A stretch of DNA of 64,000 nt from Artemisia argyi (Eukaryota > Streptophyta > Magnoliopsida > Asterales > Asteraceae): contig CM060704.1 of the NCBI GenBank assembly GCA_030686995.1, positions 169,762,218 to 169,826,217 of the forward strand, given 5' to 3'. Made by a program: the position numbers and the translations under genes. The stretch's first letter is position 1. Each line of letters opens with the position of its first letter. The notes under the pieces were generated by a model. The model was given only the letters and a program-made list of their open reading frames with translations, searched no databases and had not been told where the DNA came from. Shown in pieces: positions 22,650 to 34,133 of this stretch.

Positions 22650-24070
22650 TGATGCGTGGGAATTGCACCAGGCTTTACCTCTCGAGGGATCTCGAGAAGC
22701 TTACAACCCCCACCAGGCAGTGTACCTGATCGTTGTAGTATAGTATAGTGACAAGTACCGGGGGATTGATCGTTCAACTCAGGAATAGTGTCGCTAGGAT
22801 TAGAAAGTCTAAGAACTAGGTCTAGAGGTGAGGGATGATTCTTTTTGTATTTTTTTATGTTTTATAAAAGCAAGTAAAATCTCGGATATTGGAAGAGTGG
22901 GTGGAATTAGTTGCTAGTCAACTAACCCAATTACTAAGATGCAATCAAAATAAAATAACAAAAATGAAAATAAACTAATTTAACTAGTAGTGTGAGCAAT
23001 ATATGGGAGAATTGTGTTTACTTAGATTTCACTACTCCCTAGATCTCTTTTACAGGCTAATTACTTGTTACAGTTGCGTGGATGACAGATTGTATTCCTT
23101 AATACCATTCATGGGGTGGCGTACTTACTTCCCCAATCCTATAAGCTCCTACTTCACTCCTATGTCGAGCCGGCTAAGAAGCTCCTAACATGGGATCACT
23201 AGAATTCGCTCATGAATTAAATACAATCATAAAAACCTAGTACAAATCGGTTCATGTTTCTTAAGACGTTCAAGCAATTTACACAATGGAGATCCGCCAG
23301 TTTTCTTAAGCCTAACATTGAAATCATTCATCCATTACAACTATAAACAAGCAATCAACCTATAATCAACATATAGGTTTCATTACATCTAAGCAAACAC
23401 ATGAAAGATCTAGCCTAGCATGTTATAATCAAGACAAGCATAAGATATATTCAAACAACACATAAACATATTGAATGAGTTGAAAGAAAACTTATCTCAA
23501 TTGAACATGAAGGGTTTCAAGGGGTGAAAACTCTTGAAAATACTGTTACAAACGACCTAAGGTTTATTAGGTTCGGCCCTAGTACTCTCCACACAAGTTT
23601 CTCTCCTAATGAATGAAAAATAGAAAAGTATATATAGATTCTGTGAGGTGACGACGTCAAGAGGAAAAATCTGACGCCGTCATCTCGCCGCCAATAAAGT
23701 TCTCGGACTGCCTAGATCCATGGGTGACGCCGTCATGTGTAATTCTGCTCCAGGCCGTCACCAAATTTACTCTTGACGCCCTATTTCTGACGCCGTCACG
23801 TTTTCTCTGGGTCGTCATCCATTTTGCTCTTGACGCCGTAAAAAAATCCTTCTTGACGCCGTCAGGTACTGTTCCCAGCAAGAAAAATTAAGTCTTTGCC
23901 GTTTTCTTCACTTTTATGCTCCAAAAACGTCCAAAATGCTTCCTTTTCCAGAATTCACTCCCAAAGTACCTAAATTCACAAAAGGGACGATTTAGGGCAA
24001 TATTTGATCAAATAAATTTCAATTCCGGCTTAAATGACCCCCTAAAAACGGTTCATTTTTCGCCTCATCA
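22650..24070 (-). mobile_element. 3' LTR of element C
   Basis: TG...CA termini (on the minus strand TGATGAGGCG...CACGCATCA), 1421 bp. Contains the TGACG cluster (23649-23868) and a TATA box (23640-23627). See the 5' LTR for the differences. Confidence 0.95.
23627..23868 (-). promoter_or_regulatory. TGACG palindrome cluster plus TATA box in 3' LTR
   Basis: Reading on the minus strand, nine TGACG-type sites, several as the inverted pair TGACGCCGTCA or TGACGGCGTCA, run from 23868 to 23649. AATCTATATATACT follows at 23640-23627. The arrangement looks like a core promoter with upstream as-1-like (TGA bZIP) elements. Binding is inferred only. Confidence 0.6.
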
Positions 24071-24671
24071 TATACCCTTACACTTGAGATTTGCTTGTCC
24101 TCAAGCAAATGCGCTTTTATTCTAGTCAAAATACAAGTTAGGGGTCATTTAACACTAATATAAAAGTAATTACAACAAATAATCGTTCCACTAAAGACCA
24201 AAGACAAGCACGGAGGTCATACACTAGCACCTCACAAAGAGTGTTTAGATACTCACATCTCTCGGGTGTAATAAAGTAATATCGCAATATGGAAATGGAA
24301 AATATCTCTCACTACCTGTCATAGCAAAACAGATTATCATAGGCTTGGGAAAGGATCAAACCTCCACCACATGGCGTAAGCACCTAGGATAAACTATCAA
24401 AGAGGTCTTTTAAATGGTTATAACGTTAGGTGTAGGGATATAGAATACACGGTTTTGTTGGATATAGGCAATCTTTACTGGTGGCGAGTTAATCATCTTG
24501 GTTAATTACATGTACAATATGGCGTTGCTAAGCCAAAACTAGACTCGACTTAAGCTAATAAATCAAAAATAACAAAAACATAAAACAAACATAGAATGAA
24601 ACGGGATGGTAGTCCGTATGTTTTTTCTCTTTTCTCTTTTTCTATTTTTAAAAATTTTTTTTTCTTTTTCT

Positions 24672-24713
<42 letters not shown>

Positions 24714-26561
24714 ATACACTCTTACCCTACCATCCAAAATAATATATCATAGGGAATGAACATTCCCCTTACACTTGAATTTTTACATACTTTACAATAA
24801 ACTAATCTAATGACTCGAATTAAGAAAATCAAAACACTTGGAGTACTTTTAAGATTTACGCACATATGTGGGTAATAATATAATGTTCTTCCCCATTACT
24901 CCATAAAATAAGTACTTTACCCATGAGTCCCAATCGTCCCAAAACAATGTGTGCAAGGATATGAATCGACTTAGCAACCATGTTATCAATTAGATAATTA
25001 ACTAAGGGTTTAAACATGTAACAATAATGCACTAAAGATGAGTGCATACACGGAAGGCTAAGGCGATTTGGTTGTATATTTAAGTGGGGTGTAACAAATT
25101 CTTCCTTTAAGTAAGATGCTTAAAGTTAGAAACAAAAAGATAGGCTCGGAGGGGTGTACTAGGGGTTTCGTGTACTAAAAATGAGTACAACGCTAAGGTG
25201 TAGGAAAAATTAATTGACTTAACTAGCCAAGTAATATGACTTTTATGGTCAAGTAATTATGATACGGGTTTAACACAAGGGTGATCCTAATGCCTCTTAT
25301 CATGTAGTAAATCCTACTACACGAATGTAGTCTCACTAGCGGTCTCGGGATGCATCACTAACGCAAGTTCTAGAATCTAAATGCTACCGGTACACTCATA
25401 AGCACTAATAGTAAATGCTTTTCCTATCAAATCTAAAGGTGAACCTCACGTATTTGGGTGAAATTTTTTTTTTGAATAGTACGGTTTTGTGCTAGTCATA
25501 CGACTACTATCCATGAGACGCTTGCTATGGCTAAAGTTTCACTCCTAAATTTTGTAAAAAATTTTAAATTTGGCGTTAAAATTACACTAACAAGTACTTC
25601 TCTTACTTTTATTACACACCTACCATCAAACAAACAAACTCAAGCGATAGTATATCTATAAGGTATCATCATTTTACCTCCCCTTACACTTAGGATAAAC
25701 ATTGTCCCCAATGTTCAAGTAAAGATTGTAAAAGTAAAATAGGTAAAAGAATGAGATCAAATACTCCCCTGATTCGCTCGGTATGGATAATATGGTAACC
25801 AGGTTAGATCTTCCTCCAAGAAAATGAACAATCAAAGCTTCCATTCTAGAATATAAATCATCTTCTTGTCATATGTAACCTGTTAAACCTGAGAAAACAA
25901 ACAAGACAACCTCGCGTAAAATCGGCGGCAATCTATATATACTAATAAATCCTAGAAAACAATGTAAGATATAATGGTTGTGGAATGAATGTTTGCAGAT
26001 TTCCTGGAGTTTATAAAACTAAAGAATTAACAAAAACTTTAAGACTCCGTTAGAAAAACAAAACTAGCAAAATTTTCAGAATTTTACACATGACGCCGTC
26101 ATAAATTATTTCCTGACGCCGTCAGAAGTGATCTGCAGAAATTTTTAAGTTAAGTTTCCGGAAAATTTCTGGAAAACTTATGTCCTACTTCATGGAAAAT
26201 CCTGCAAATCATCATTATGACTCGATACAAGCATTTGACTCTAACAAATACGAATATACATGTCATTTAATATTGTGGAAAATCATGATCAATTTCGTTT
26301 CTTAAATACAAATTTGGGGTTTCCCCTTACACTTATCTTTTGCGAAATACCTTTGTATGAAGTTAGGACGAAGTCAAACGACAAAATGAAGTATTTTCAC
26401 CATTTTATTTTGAAACAAGATCTACCAACAATAAAAATAAAGCATGCATACGGAAACAAATAAAATCAAATAAATAAACAAACAAACAAATAAATAAATA
26501 AAGCTGGGTTGCCTCCCAATAAGCGCTTGTTTTTGTTCGAGTCACGAGCCTGACTCTTCCC
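24071..26561 (-). other. Non-coding 3' interior of element C
   Basis: No reading frame of note. Five copies of a purine-tract-like motif (minus strand AAGTGTAAGGGG and close variants) occur at about 24087, 24788, 25694, 26335 and 26600. The first lies directly beside the 3' LTR, where the polypurine tract is expected. A T run is at about 24676-24711 and two TGACGCCGTCA sites at 26091-26124. Confidence 0.7.
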
Positions 26562-27875
26562 TTATTTAACAGAAATAGGGGAGGTTTTCCCTACACTTAG
26601 GATTAAGTGCGGGTGGAAGTAGCGATACACACCCTTAGGGTGAAAATATGCCACGTGAGGTAAGAGTGGTGAATGAATTATATGCTCAAAGGGGTGTGCT
26701 CCTATCATCATAACCTTAACAAATTCAATCGGGTTAATGGGTGGATTAAGATTTTCTCCTAGAAAGGGATCATTTTCTATCAACTTCAAGAGACTCCTAG
26801 TTGGTAATCCATCTTGACCTAATAAACCCGGTTTAAACCCATAATGTGTCTTGTGATCAATCATAAATGGGTGATGTAAGCATGTAAGATCATTTTCCAC
26901 TCCTATATTGGCTTCCTCTCTACAAGGCTTAGAGTCCAATACCTTTATCCTAAGACTACCCGGACTATATGGTTTGATGGGTGGTTCGGGACCTATTTCA
27001 ATTCCTAAATTTTCATCCAATGATGGAAGATTAGGTAACAGTTTTGGTTGAGGCTCCGGTTCATCAAAACTAGGAACTTCCCTAAAACTAAAAGAAAGGT
27101 TATGATTACAGGTATTCAAACCTATTTCTTCTAGTTGTGTTTGGTCCAAAAGCTCTACCTCTATTGGGGTTCCTATAGTCTCTTCTACTTCTTCTGGGTA
27201 AGTCACGTGCGGTGTGTGTGCCTCAAATGATGGTAGGACTTGTGGGGTACTTTGTGGGCTTATGTTATTTACTTCATCATTCCTTGTGTCAAGATCACCT
27301 ATATCCTCAACATGTGTTTTATTATAATCTAACCCTAACATTTTCCCAAGTGTCTCACGTGCTTCTCTAGGCATCTCAACTTCTATATCTGAATCATAAG
27401 GATCATCCTCAATATTCTGACCGCTATATTCAAATTGCCCAAAAGATTCATCATGTGTTTCTTGAGATTCATCATCATCGATCATAAAACCTAGGTCTTT
27501 TTGATCAATGTGATCATGTTCGGCTACATCCTCCATCACATCAAAGTCACCTATGGGTTCATCCTGTATTATGGCAGTGCCTAACCATGACATGCAGTTA
27601 AGTGGCTCATACGAAACTATCCTAGGTGTATAGGTTTCACTAAGTGAGGCATTTTGAGGGGTTGATGGAGCTCCTAAGGTGTATTCTTTAAAAGTCTTAT
27701 GCACTTGGCCTCTTTTCTCAAGGTACTCATTAAAATCAATATAAGATCCTGTCCTCCTCATTTCATTCCCCCATCTTGGTATATCCAAACTGGTGTAATT
27801 ATATTTTTTCTGGTAAAACTCTAGTGTCGGACTTGGTGGATTCACATTCTCCATAATGGTGAACGGAATAGTCAA
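26562..27875 (-). CDS. 437-residue acidic protein of non-autonomous LTR element C
   Basis: One uninterrupted frame with its start at 27875, 150 bp inside the primer binding site, so it occupies the gag position. The N-terminal 110 residues are mixed. Residues 110-190 are strongly acidic (IDDDESQETHDES, DDPYDSDIEVE), and the middle is proline- and glutamate-rich (EPEPQPKLLPNLPSL). The C-terminal 130 residues look folded, with HYGFKPGLLGQDG and GVYRYFHPHL. I see no zinc knuckle, protease, RT or integrase. The C-terminal part resembles, from memory, uncharacterised regions in Asteraceae gypsy polyproteins. An open frame in a 3-percent-diverged element hints that it is or was under selection. Function unknown. 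Confidence 0.7.
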   Translation of the reverse strand: MTIPFTIMENVNPPSPTLEFYQKKYNYTSLDIPRWGNEMRRTGSYIDFNEYLEKRGQVHKTFKEYTLGAPSTPQNASLSETYTPRIVSYEPLNCMSWLGTAIIQDEPIGDFDVMEDVAEHDHIDQKDLGFMIDDDESQETHDESFGQFEYSGQNIEDDPYDSDIEVEMPREARETLGKMLGLDYNKTHVEDIGDLDTRNDEVNNISPQSTPQVLPSFEAHTPHVTYPEEVEETIGTPIEVELLDQTQLEEIGLNTCNHNLSFSFREVPSFDEPEPQPKLLPNLPSLDENLGIEIGPEPPIKPYSPGSLRIKVLDSKPCREEANIGVENDLTCLHHPFMIDHKTHYGFKPGLLGQDGLPTRSLLKLIENDPFLGENLNPPINPIEFVKVMMIGAHPFEHIIHSPLLPHVAYFHPKGVYRYFHPHLILSVGKTSPISVK

Positions 27876-28007
27876 TGAAAATTACGAACAAACACACAAA
27901 GAAAAAGATAGACTAAAGAAAACCTAGAAATAAAAATAAAATCTTACTAGAAAGGAATCTAGCAAGTAGACCTAATAAAAAGAAATTCTAACCTAGACAA
28001 TAACTAT

Positions 28008-28026
28008 TCCCCGGGCTGCGGCGCCA
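28008..28026 (-). other. Primer binding site of element C (tRNA-Asp type)
   Basis: Minus strand TGGCGCCGCAGCCCGGGGA, a few changes from the tRNA-Asp complement. It is separated by 6 bp from the LTR at 28033. Confidence 0.8.
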
Positions 28027-28032
28027 AAAACT

Positions 28033-29452
28033 TGATGCGTGGGAATTGCACCAGGCTTTACCTCTCGAGGGATCTCGAGAAGCTTACAACCCCCACCAGG
28101 CAGTATACCTGATCGTTGTAGTATAGTATAGTGACAAGTACCAGGGGATTGATCGTTCAACTCAGGAATAGTGTCGCTAGGATTAGAAAGCCTAAGAACT
28201 AGGTCTAGAGGTGAGGGATGATTCTTTTTGTATTTTTTTATGTTTTATAAAAGCAAGTAAAATCTCGGATATTGGAAGAGTGGGCGGAATTAGTTGCTAG
28301 TCAACTAACCCAATTACTAAGATGCAATCAAAATAAAATAACACAAATGAAAATAAACTAATTTAACTAGTGGTGTGAGCAATATATGGGAGAATTGTGT
28401 TTACTTAGATTTCACTACTCCCTAGATATCTTTTACAGGTTAATTACTTGTTACAGTTGCGTGGATGACGGATTGTATTCCTTAATACCATTCATGGGGT
28501 GGCGTACTTACTTCCTTAATCCTATAAGCTTCTACTTCACTCCTATGTCGAGCCGGCTAAGAAGCTCCTAACATGGGATCACTAGAATTCGCTCATGCAT
28601 TAAATACAATCATAAAAACCTAGTACACATCGGTTCATGTTTCTTAAGACGTTCAAGCAAGTTACACAATGGAGATCTGCCAGTTTTCTTAAGCCTAATA
28701 TTGAAATCATTCATCCATTACAACTATAAACAAGCAATCAACCTATAATCAACATCTAGGTTTCATTACATCTAAGCAAACACATGAAAGATCTAGCCTA
28801 GCATGTTATAATCAAGACAAGCATAAGATATATTCAAACAACACATAGACATATTGAATGAATTGAAAGAAAACTTATCTCAATTGAACATGAAGGGTTT
28901 CAAGGGGTGAAAACCCTTGAAAATACTGTTACAAATGACCTAGGGTTTATTAGGTTCGGCCCTAGTATTCTCCACACAAGTTCCTCTCCTAATGAATGAA
29001 AAATAGAAAAGTATATATAGATTCTGTGAGGTGACGGCGTCAAGAGGAAAATCTGACGCCGTCATCTCGCCGCCAATAAAGTTCTCGGACTGCCTATATC
29101 CATGGGTGACGCCGTCATGTGTAATTCTGCTTCAGGCCGTCACCAAATTTACTCTTGACGCCCTACTTCTGACGCCGTCACGTTTTCCCTAGGTCGTCAT
29201 CCATTTTGCTCTTGACGCCGTCAAAAAATCCTTCTTGACGCCGTCAGGTATTGTTCCCAGCAAGGAAAATTAAGTCTTTGTCGTTTTCTTCACTTTTATG
29301 CTCCAAAAACGTCCAAAATGCTTCCTTTTCCAGAATTCACTCCCAAAGTACCTAAAATCACAAAAGGAACGATTTAGGGCAATATTTGATCAAATAAATT
29401 TTAATTCCGGCTTAAATGACCCCCTAAAAACGTTTCATTTTTTGCCTTATCA
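28033..29452 (-). mobile_element. 5' LTR of element C
   Basis: 1420 bp, same termini as the 3' LTR. The TATA box is at 29020-29011 and the TGACG cluster at 29255-29031. Most differences from the other LTR are C/T or G/A, as expected in methylated repeats. Confidence 0.95.
29011..29255 (-). promoter_or_regulatory. Promoter of element C: TGACG palindromes and TATA box
   Basis: Same layout as in the 3' LTR. CTATATATAC lies just downstream (minus strand) of a run of TGACGCCGTCA-like sites spaced about 20-50 bp apart. The 5' LTR copy would drive transcription of the internal frame. Confidence 0.6.
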
Positions 29453-29457
29453 ATATC

Positions 29458-30352
29458 ACAAGTGATATTTTGAATATCACAAGTGATTTTCTGAATATCA
29501 TAAGTGATTCTCAACTAATGTTTTGTAACATGAAAATCACTATTGATATTCAGAAAACCAAAAAAGATAGATATTCAGAAAATCACAAGTGATATTCAGA
29601 AAATCACAAGTGATAGTCTGAATATCAATTGTGATATTCAAAACATATGAAAAACGTAAGAAAATAGACGAAAACATAAGAAAATCACAAGTGATATTCA
29701 GAAAATCACAAGTGATATTCATAATATCACTTGTAATATTCAGAAACATAAAAAAACAAATGAAAACGTAAAAAAATGAACGAATATGTATGAAAACGGA
29801 CAAAAACTTATGAAAGAGTAAATGCAATTATGAAAATGGGCAAAAACAATGGATGGAAATAAAGGAAAATGGATGAAAACTGACAAAAACTTATGAAAAT
29901 GAACGAAAAAAAACGAAATCGGATGAAAACGTATGAAAATAGACGAAAACGGGCAAAAACGGACGAAAACGTATGAAAACAGACGAAAATGAATGAAAGC
30001 GTAAAAACACGTCTAAAAACGGACGAAAACGTATGAAAAATGGATGAAAACGGACAAAAACGTATTAAAAAGAATGAAAACGTATGAAAACAAACGAAAA
30101 CATAAGAAAGCAGGCGAAAACGTATGAAAAAAGACGTTGACGGGCAAAAACGTAAGAAAACGGACAAAAACGTAAGAAACTAGAAAAAAAACGTGAATTT
30201 AAATAAAAAACGTGAATTTAAAAAAAAAAAATACACGTGTTTTTTTTTTTTTTTTTTGAGAAAAAAGAAAAAAAAATGAATTAAAAAAACATTTATTAAA
30301 AAAAGAAAAAAAAATGCGTAGATAGAAAAAAGAAAAAAAAGCATAAAAGTAA

Positions 30353-30383
<31 letters not shown>

Positions 30384-30426
30384 GAAAGAAAACGTTTAAA
30401 AAAAATAATAAAAAAAACTTGAATAG

Positions 30427-30460
<34 letters not shown>

Positions 30461-30560
30461 AAGAAAGACAAAAAGGAAAGAAAAAAAACATGGAATTAGG
30501 TTGCATATTAAATCTTAGGTTAATCCCTATCTTTAGATCATGTTATAGAAAAAACTTGAT
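29458..30560 (-). repeat. Right arm of the fold-back structure
   Basis: ATATCACAAGTGATATT-type repeats (29458-29740), then a GAAAACGGAC/GAAAACGTAT 10-bp array (to about 30180), then A-rich sequence (to 30480), then an edge whose reverse complement reads GGGATTAACCTAAGATTTAA and matches the left edge. It mirrors 21480-22644. Confidence 0.8.
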
Positions 30561-30978
30561 CCACAAATGAACTTTTCTCTAAGAGATATATGTTTAAAGA
30601 GGTTGACTTTTTTTTTTTTTTCTTTATACGAGTATATATACTTTATTGGGGGAGACTAGCAAATAGCAATACACAATAGTTTGATTATAGGCTACATATT
30701 CATGCGTTACTCCAATAAATGGCCTCATTAGACGGTCTAGTACCCGCTAGCCACCCCTACATCCGCCTCTCATAGCAAAGGAAGCAAAGTGTTAAGAGCA
30801 CACAGTAAGGTCACCCCGGGTTAAAACTTAACGCACTGCCACGTGAGCGCCACATCAGCTTTTACTTTTTAACCTTAACTCTTAACTTTCCATCCCGGTA
30901 ACATAACTTACATTTAACTCACCTTAACTTACCTCCACCTCAATTAGTATTTTTAATTTCAACCCCGTTAAAGGGGGG

Positions 30979-31016
<38 letters not shown>

Positions 31017-31289
31017 CAAAGAAGTCACCTTAACGCACGTTAAGGTCTTAACACACCAAGTTAACTTTCTTTTGACTTTCAATGCCGGTAAGGTAACTCA
31101 CCTATTTTTTTTGCAAATTTAAAACTTAACTCACCCCTCACGTTACGTTACCTTACTAGAATCTCGAGATGATCATTGAGGAACACTGTATGTGAGTCTA
31201 TGATTAGTTAACTTAGTAGTTAGTACTTTTAGTAGCACGCTACATATAGCAAAAGTTAACACACTTTTTTCGTTAGTTGCAGGAACTAC
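30561..31289. other. Non-coding spacer with MITE-like and hAT-like sequence
   Basis: CTAGCCACCCCTACATCCGCCTC at 30749-30771 resembles the inverse of a hAT terminus (CAGGGGCGGATSTAGGGG type). A stretch rich in TTAACTTACC/CGGTAA words follows (30800-31170), with a T run at about 30987-31013. No gene. Confidence 0.4.
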
Positions 31290-31960
31290 ATGACAAAAGT
31301 TAAGACACTTTTTTCGTATTACAAAAGAAAGCCCGATGATACATCAAACAACCCATGTTCCAGTTCTGCAAGTAAAGAGAATAAACGCCCTAAAGTGTCA
31401 ACAGATGAGCCTGAACATCAAGAACAACCTCAAAATCATCCAGAACCGCATATACCTGAAACTCCAAAGCCAAATAACGAATATGTGGATTCTAATAATT
31501 TGGAAAGAGATCCAGCGAAGCGAAAACCCATTTGGGATTATCCGGTTAATCAAAGGGAAGAAGTAAGACGAGCTTATTTGAACTTAGGACCTTACCAAAT
31601 TCACTTGAAAGAATATCCCGCTAAAGGTCCAATTAAACATCCACGTAGATTCCAATACTCATGGTTCAAAGTATTCCCCAATTGGTTAGAGTACTCTCCT
31701 ACAACAAATGCAGCTTATTGTTTTATTTGTTACTTTGTGACAAGCCAAATGTTCGTCACGGTTCAGATGCCTTTACTGTTAATGGATTTGACAAATGGAA
31801 AAAAGTGAATGATGGAAAAAGATGTGCATTTCTTAAGCATATTAGTTGTTCACAACATAAAGATGCACTTGCATTTACTGAGAATTTGTTGAACCCAAAG
31901 GCACACATTGGAAACATATTAGAGAAGCAAATCATTGGCAATATTTACCTTATAACTTGA
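31290..31960 (+). pseudogene. hAT transposase N-terminal fragment (TTF zinc-finger type)
   Basis: The start MTKVKTLFSYYKRKP, a polar linker, and then FQYSWFKVFPNWLEYSPTTN and YCFICY are typical of plant hAT proteins with a TTF-type (ZMYM1-like) zinc finger. A one-base frameshift near 31735 moves the homologous sequence (DKPNVRHGSDAF, FDKWKKVNDGKRCAFLKHI) to another frame until about 31960. The BED-to-RNase-H-like core and the hAT dimerisation domain are absent, so only about the first 220 residues of a roughly 700-800-residue protein remain. It cannot be active. Confidence 0.8.
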
Positions 31961-32887
31961 CAATTGCGATAAGGTCTTACGTGTATAAGATGCGACAATC
32001 GAACATATTTAATTGCTTAAATCCACTTTAACACAAGAACATACTTTATCCCTCTATATAAACACACTTGACTGCTTGGTATCAATTTGCTTAAGGTTCT
32101 TATTGGTTAAGGTGGCGGATCATCTACAGTGGCATTGTGGTAGTGGAGACACGATGAGCTCGAGCTAATTCCTCCTCTATCATGGCTGCTCCTTGTTACA
32201 ATTGTGTGTGTGTGTTTGTGATGGTTTGGTAACCAAAAGTGGAAGAAGAAGAGTAGAGGAAAAGATTTATATGAGTAATAATCTAAATATATGAAATGAC
32301 CATTATGCCCTTCACTAAAAACAAAAGAAAACATCAAATAACGGTGTTGACTAACGGATTACGGTTAAAGGGACGCAATTGGACATTAAAACTTGGGTTT
32401 TGGACTCCCTACGACTATTTTAAAAGTTTTGGACTTCAGGTGATGTTTTGGAGAAAGTTTAGGGACCAACGGTGTATTTTTGTCTACTATTTAGCTTGAA
32501 GATATAGGTCTTTGTGTAAAGTTGGAGACTTGGACCCCGCCGCTAATATGTTTTCTTGTTGAGTATACATTTTTCGTTTATACCCGTTCTATTATTAAGT
32601 AATGGTTCGATTGCATCTATATATCTATTTTAAACTATATATCTTACACTTTAAATACCATATATATGTGTTCCTTCACTTGCTTCTAAATCGAACAATT
32701 TCTTCCAAACTAGTTGAAATTGTCAATCTAATAAAAGTTTTGGACAGATGAATAAGCAAAAACGACATGATTAATCACATAATTATGAAAGAGAATAATC
32801 ATATTGTTTAATTATTCACATTAGACGTGGCAATGATTTTCACAAAATATTATATGTATGCATGCATGGTGATTAACCAAAATAATA

Positions 32888-32933
<46 letters not shown>

Positions 32934-33023
32934 CTTAACATTGCAATGAAAGATCATAACAAGGCCAAGAACAAAACCTATAAAACGTCACTATCATTTC
33001 TCTATCCTAAAACGTCTTCAAAA
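31961..33023. other. Non-coding region with ATG microsatellite
   Basis: Element-like sequence of unknown family, with a GTGTGT run near 32201. An ATG repeat lies at about 32886-32929. A GGACC/GTTTTGG-rich patch at 32380-32480 recalls the U3 repeats of LTR elements. No supported gene. Confidence 0.4.
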
Positions 33024-33338
33024 TCAAAACCATAGAAAAGTGATCCTCCAGGGAGGATGTTGTTGATGACGATGACGAAAAGGCAATAGAAATGCTACCA
33101 GTACAATCACCATTCTTGCTATATTATTAACACTTAAGCTTCCATCTTTCTCGAATACCATATATCGTTCATAGATTATTTTGATCAGGAGGGACATAAA
33201 ACCCGACATAAACAAGTTACTCAACCCCAACACGACTATCAGAAGTGGCAAAACACCTATCGACTCATTAAACCGAATCTTCATATTTATCATCATGTAC
33301 ATTGATACAACGACTACGCTCAACATGATAATAACCAT
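33024..33338 (-). CDS. Possible small membrane protein, 104 residues
   Basis: ATG at 33338, with a TATA-like TTTATATAA about 95 bp upstream near 33437-33429. The translation has three hydrophobic stretches (about residues 1-17, 27-52 and 72-86) and a basic, histidine-rich tail (RHRHQQHPPWR). I recognise no family. It could be a real small gene or chance, since hydrophobic frames arise easily in AT-rich DNA. Confidence 0.3.
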   Translation of the reverse strand: MVIIMLSVVVVSMYMMINMKIRFNESIGVLPLLIVVLGLSNLFMSGFMSLLIKIIYERYMVFEKDGSLSVNNIARMVIVLVAFLLPFRHRHQQHPPWRITFLWF

Positions 33339-34059
33339 GACAAGATGTATATCGATCTCTAGATTTTAACTTAACTCCACCTTCTTGATTCTTTTGTATA
33401 TGAATATGAAGAATGATGTTATATCTCTTATATAAATGGTCAGACGGATAATGGCAATAAACCAACTCATATATTATATTATATTATATTATGTTATATT
33501 ATACTATAATGAGTAATAAGTCGTTGGTGAATACTCCTAAAACATGTGTTCAACAAGACAATATCCGTTGACTTATTTTTTTAATAAGCAAATCCTAGAT
33601 TAATTCAAATTTTGATATAGTAAGAAATACCGCGATGAGATATATTTCTCAAGTTCACACAAGTAAAGTTTACATTTTGTTGAACAAAAGCTTGATTAAT
33701 ACTTAATCGTTCTGCTTTCAGTGGAGTTTGATAACACTAAATCAAAATGGAACTAAAAGGTAAAATAACATGAACACTTTACCATAATATATGAATTGCT
33801 CAATGGAGTAATAAATGGAGTAATAAAAGGTAAAATAACATGAACATTTTACTAAAAGGTAAAATGGAGTAATAAATAAATAATCATGGGGTACGAGGTA
33901 ACAAGAACTTGGTGGCCAAGTATTTGACTTGGAGATAGGGAACATTTGTTGAGCAATACTTATAGACCACGTATAACCTTTTATATATAAATAGAAAAAC
34001 TCTCAACCAATCTAAACCAAGTTTGAGGGTGTATTTGTTATATAACATTTTAGAATAAG
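33339..34059. other. Non-coding, AT-rich
   Basis: A short TTATA tandem lies at 33470-33500, and a duplicated GGAGTAATAAA/AAAAGGTAAAAT segment at about 33755-33870. No gene seen. Confidence 0.4.
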
Positions 34060-34133
34060 TTTTTTTTTTTTTTTTTTTTTTTGAACGGCAACTTTATATA
34101 TAAAAAAAACGCTAGCAAGAAGCTAGAACGAAC

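Larger units (their letters stand above)
22650..29452 (-). mobile_element. Complete LTR element C (6803 bp), TSD ATATC
   Basis: Two near-identical direct LTRs (22650-24070 and 28033-29452) bound a 3.96-kb interior. The 5-bp duplication ATATC lies at 22645-22649 and 29453-29457. The primer binding site next to the right LTR shows that it reads on the minus strand. By eye about 44 differences separate the LTRs (roughly 3 percent), so it is fairly young. The interior has one 437-residue frame and no protease, RT or integrase, so the element must be non-autonomous. It sits at the centre of a fold-back repeat. Confidence 0.95.

Noticed and set aside
23003..23188. 61-residue frame repeated at 28386-28571
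   Set aside because: Both are inside the two LTRs of element C; the repetition reflects the LTR pair and not a conserved gene.
30199..30471. Phenylalanine-rich 90-residue frame on the minus strand
   Set aside because: Translation of an A-rich low-complexity tract, not a protein.
32107..32499. Two short frames on opposite strands
   Set aside because: No start context, domain or splice structure; sequence looks like decayed retroelement.
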